In this document: in pieces, positions 63,398 to 64,000 of the stretch | How the letters are laid out: each line of letters starts with the position of its first letter | Numbering within the stretch: the first letter of the stretch is position 1 | Assembly: GCF_005221325.1 (NCBI RefSeq) | Contig: NZ_CP039888.1 | Location: 2,046,001-2,110,000, forward strand | DNA length: 64,000 nt | Reading direction: 5' to 3' | Origin: Agrobacterium tumefaciens | GTDB taxonomy: Bacteria > Pseudomonadota > Alphaproteobacteria > Rhizobiales > Rhizobiaceae | The notes under the pieces: model-generated | Seen by the model: only the letters and a program-made list of their open reading frames with translations | Database searches by the model: none | What the model was told of the DNA's origin: nothing | Position numbers and translations under genes: made by a program

Positions 63398-64000
63398 GTG
63401 GACGTTCAGATACACACCAATATTGGCGATGGCGACAGCAGTGAGGCGACACAACGCCCGGTTCAGCTGAGCGCAACCGGCGTTCGCCCCATGCGCAGGG
63501 ATGACCTCCCCGCCGTTGAGACCGTGCTCAACAGCGCTTTCAAGAAGACAGGGCAGGAGCGTAACTTCGACTTCCGCTCCTATATCGAAAGACTGTTCTT
63601 CGGCAGTCCCGCCTTCAGCCCGGAGAACGGCAGCGTCGTCTACGATACCGGCGACAGGGTCACGAGCGTCATCCTCGCCATACCCATGCGTTTCGTCGTC
63701 CATGGAAAAACCATTACCGCAAGGCTGCTGTGCGCTTTCGCATCGGACGGCAAACTCGGTGCGCTCGGAGCAGCGCGCCTCTCGCGCGGCATGCGGGCAT
63801 CAAAACACGACATGTTGTTTTCGGATACGGCATCCCCCGTCAGCGCCGATCACTGGGTGGCTATCGGCGGCAATATGCTGCCGATCGAAAGCCTGCAATG
63901 GCACAAGGCGCTCAAGCCCTTCTGCACGATCGCGCTGCGCATGCCACGCCGTTCGAAACTGGCCAAGACCACGCTTGCCCTGACGACGCTTGGCTTCGTG
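63398..64000 (+). CDS. GNAT-like acetyltransferase, runs off the window
   Basis: An open frame of 201 codons with no stop before the window end. It starts at GTG 63398 with GGAGG six bases ahead. From residue 28, VRPMRRDDLPAVETVLNSAF is the usual N-terminal strand-helix of GNAT folds, followed by YDTGDRVTSVILAIPMRFVVHGKTITARLLCAFASDGKLG. This suits a GNAT or exopolysaccharide-linked acyltransferase. The acetyl-CoA loop would read GALGAARLSRGM, which departs from the common pattern. The N-terminal 27 residues are polar and not family-like. The rest of the protein is outside the window. Confidence 0.65.
   Translation, partial: MDVQIHTNIGDGDSSEATQRPVQLSATGVRPMRRDDLPAVETVLNSAFKKTGQERNFDFRSYIERLFFGSPAFSPENGSVVYDTGDRVTSVILAIPMRFVVHGKTITARLLCAFASDGKLGALGAARLSRGMRASKHDMLFSDTASPVSADHWVAIGGNMLPIESLQWHKALKPFCTIALRMPRRSKLAKTTLALTTLGFV

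Noticed and set aside
63326..63983. Two frames (minus 63326-63703 and plus 63501-63983) at the window end
   Set aside because: Both are shadows of the GNAT-like frame from 63398, which has a strong ribosome site and family sequence but no stop before the end.
1..64000. CRISPR arrays, rRNA operons, T-DNA borders, vir genes and IS elements
   Set aside because: None was seen on either strand. chvE is a chromosomal virulence-linked gene and does not imply a Ti plasmid here.

Overview
The window looks like chromosomal DNA of an Agrobacterium-type member of the Rhizobiaceae. The strongest pointer is the block at 41.4-47.7 kb, which reads as gguC, gguB, gguA, chvE and the divergent gbpR, a sugar-uptake and virulence-sensing locus known from Agrobacterium. 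A BacA/SbmA peptide transporter, Rhizobiaceae-type intergenic palindromic repeats, high GC and dense short-spaced operons fit the same assignment. This is inference from gene content, not a database match.

Layout. 0-5 kb: end of a polysaccharide deacetylase, bacA, an MFS carrier, a type I methionine aminopeptidase and a luciferase-like monooxygenase. 5.2-24 kb: mostly purine and urate breakdown in two operons. On the plus strand are xdhA-xdhB-xdhC, a LysR regulator, then puuD-guaD. On the minus strand are puuE-uraD-[mntA-hepT]-allA-uraH-phosphoesterase. Together they take guanine to xanthine, urate, 5-hydroxyisourate, OHCU, allantoin and allantoate; allA handles ureidoglycolate at the end. 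The allantoate-degrading step is not in the window. A complete MntA/HepT toxin-antitoxin pair sits inside the second operon. Between the two operons lie a TauE exporter, an FMN lactate-type dehydrogenase, a TetR/SMR efflux pair and a DacF-type carboxypeptidase with a SPOR domain.

24-36 kb holds a DUF1045 protein lacking one expected histidine, an MnmD methyltransferase divergent from an FAD oxidoreductase (a split MnmC-like pair), a five-PAS hybrid histidine kinase, a DEAD-box helicase, two EamA carriers, a DoxX protein and an L,D-transpeptidase. 36.4-41.3 kb is a plus-strand run of ATP-grasp, alpha-E and transglutaminase genes (a widespread but poorly characterised predicted peptide-modifying set) followed by a methyltransferase, a GNAT and a VOC protein. 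41.4-47.7 kb is the ggu/chvE/gbpR locus. 47.8-52.3 kb is more accessory in character: a degenerate J-domain protein, a MarR regulator, tRNA-Arg(CCG), a BrnT/BrnA toxin-antitoxin pair right behind the tRNA, and an O-antigen-ligase-like membrane protein.

52.5-57 kb carries two tandem chemoreceptor genes. Their 3' 1.43 kb (HAMP and signalling domains) is nearly identical, while the periplasmic sensor parts have diverged. Next is an MFS efflux gene whose promoter has a perfect 18-bp SoxR-like palindrome inside a 19-bp -35/-10 spacer. 58.7-62.7 kb is an amino-acid ABC importer ending in a homocysteine S-methyltransferase gene. The window closes inside a GNAT-like gene that runs off the end. No rRNA, CRISPR array, transposase or integrase was seen.
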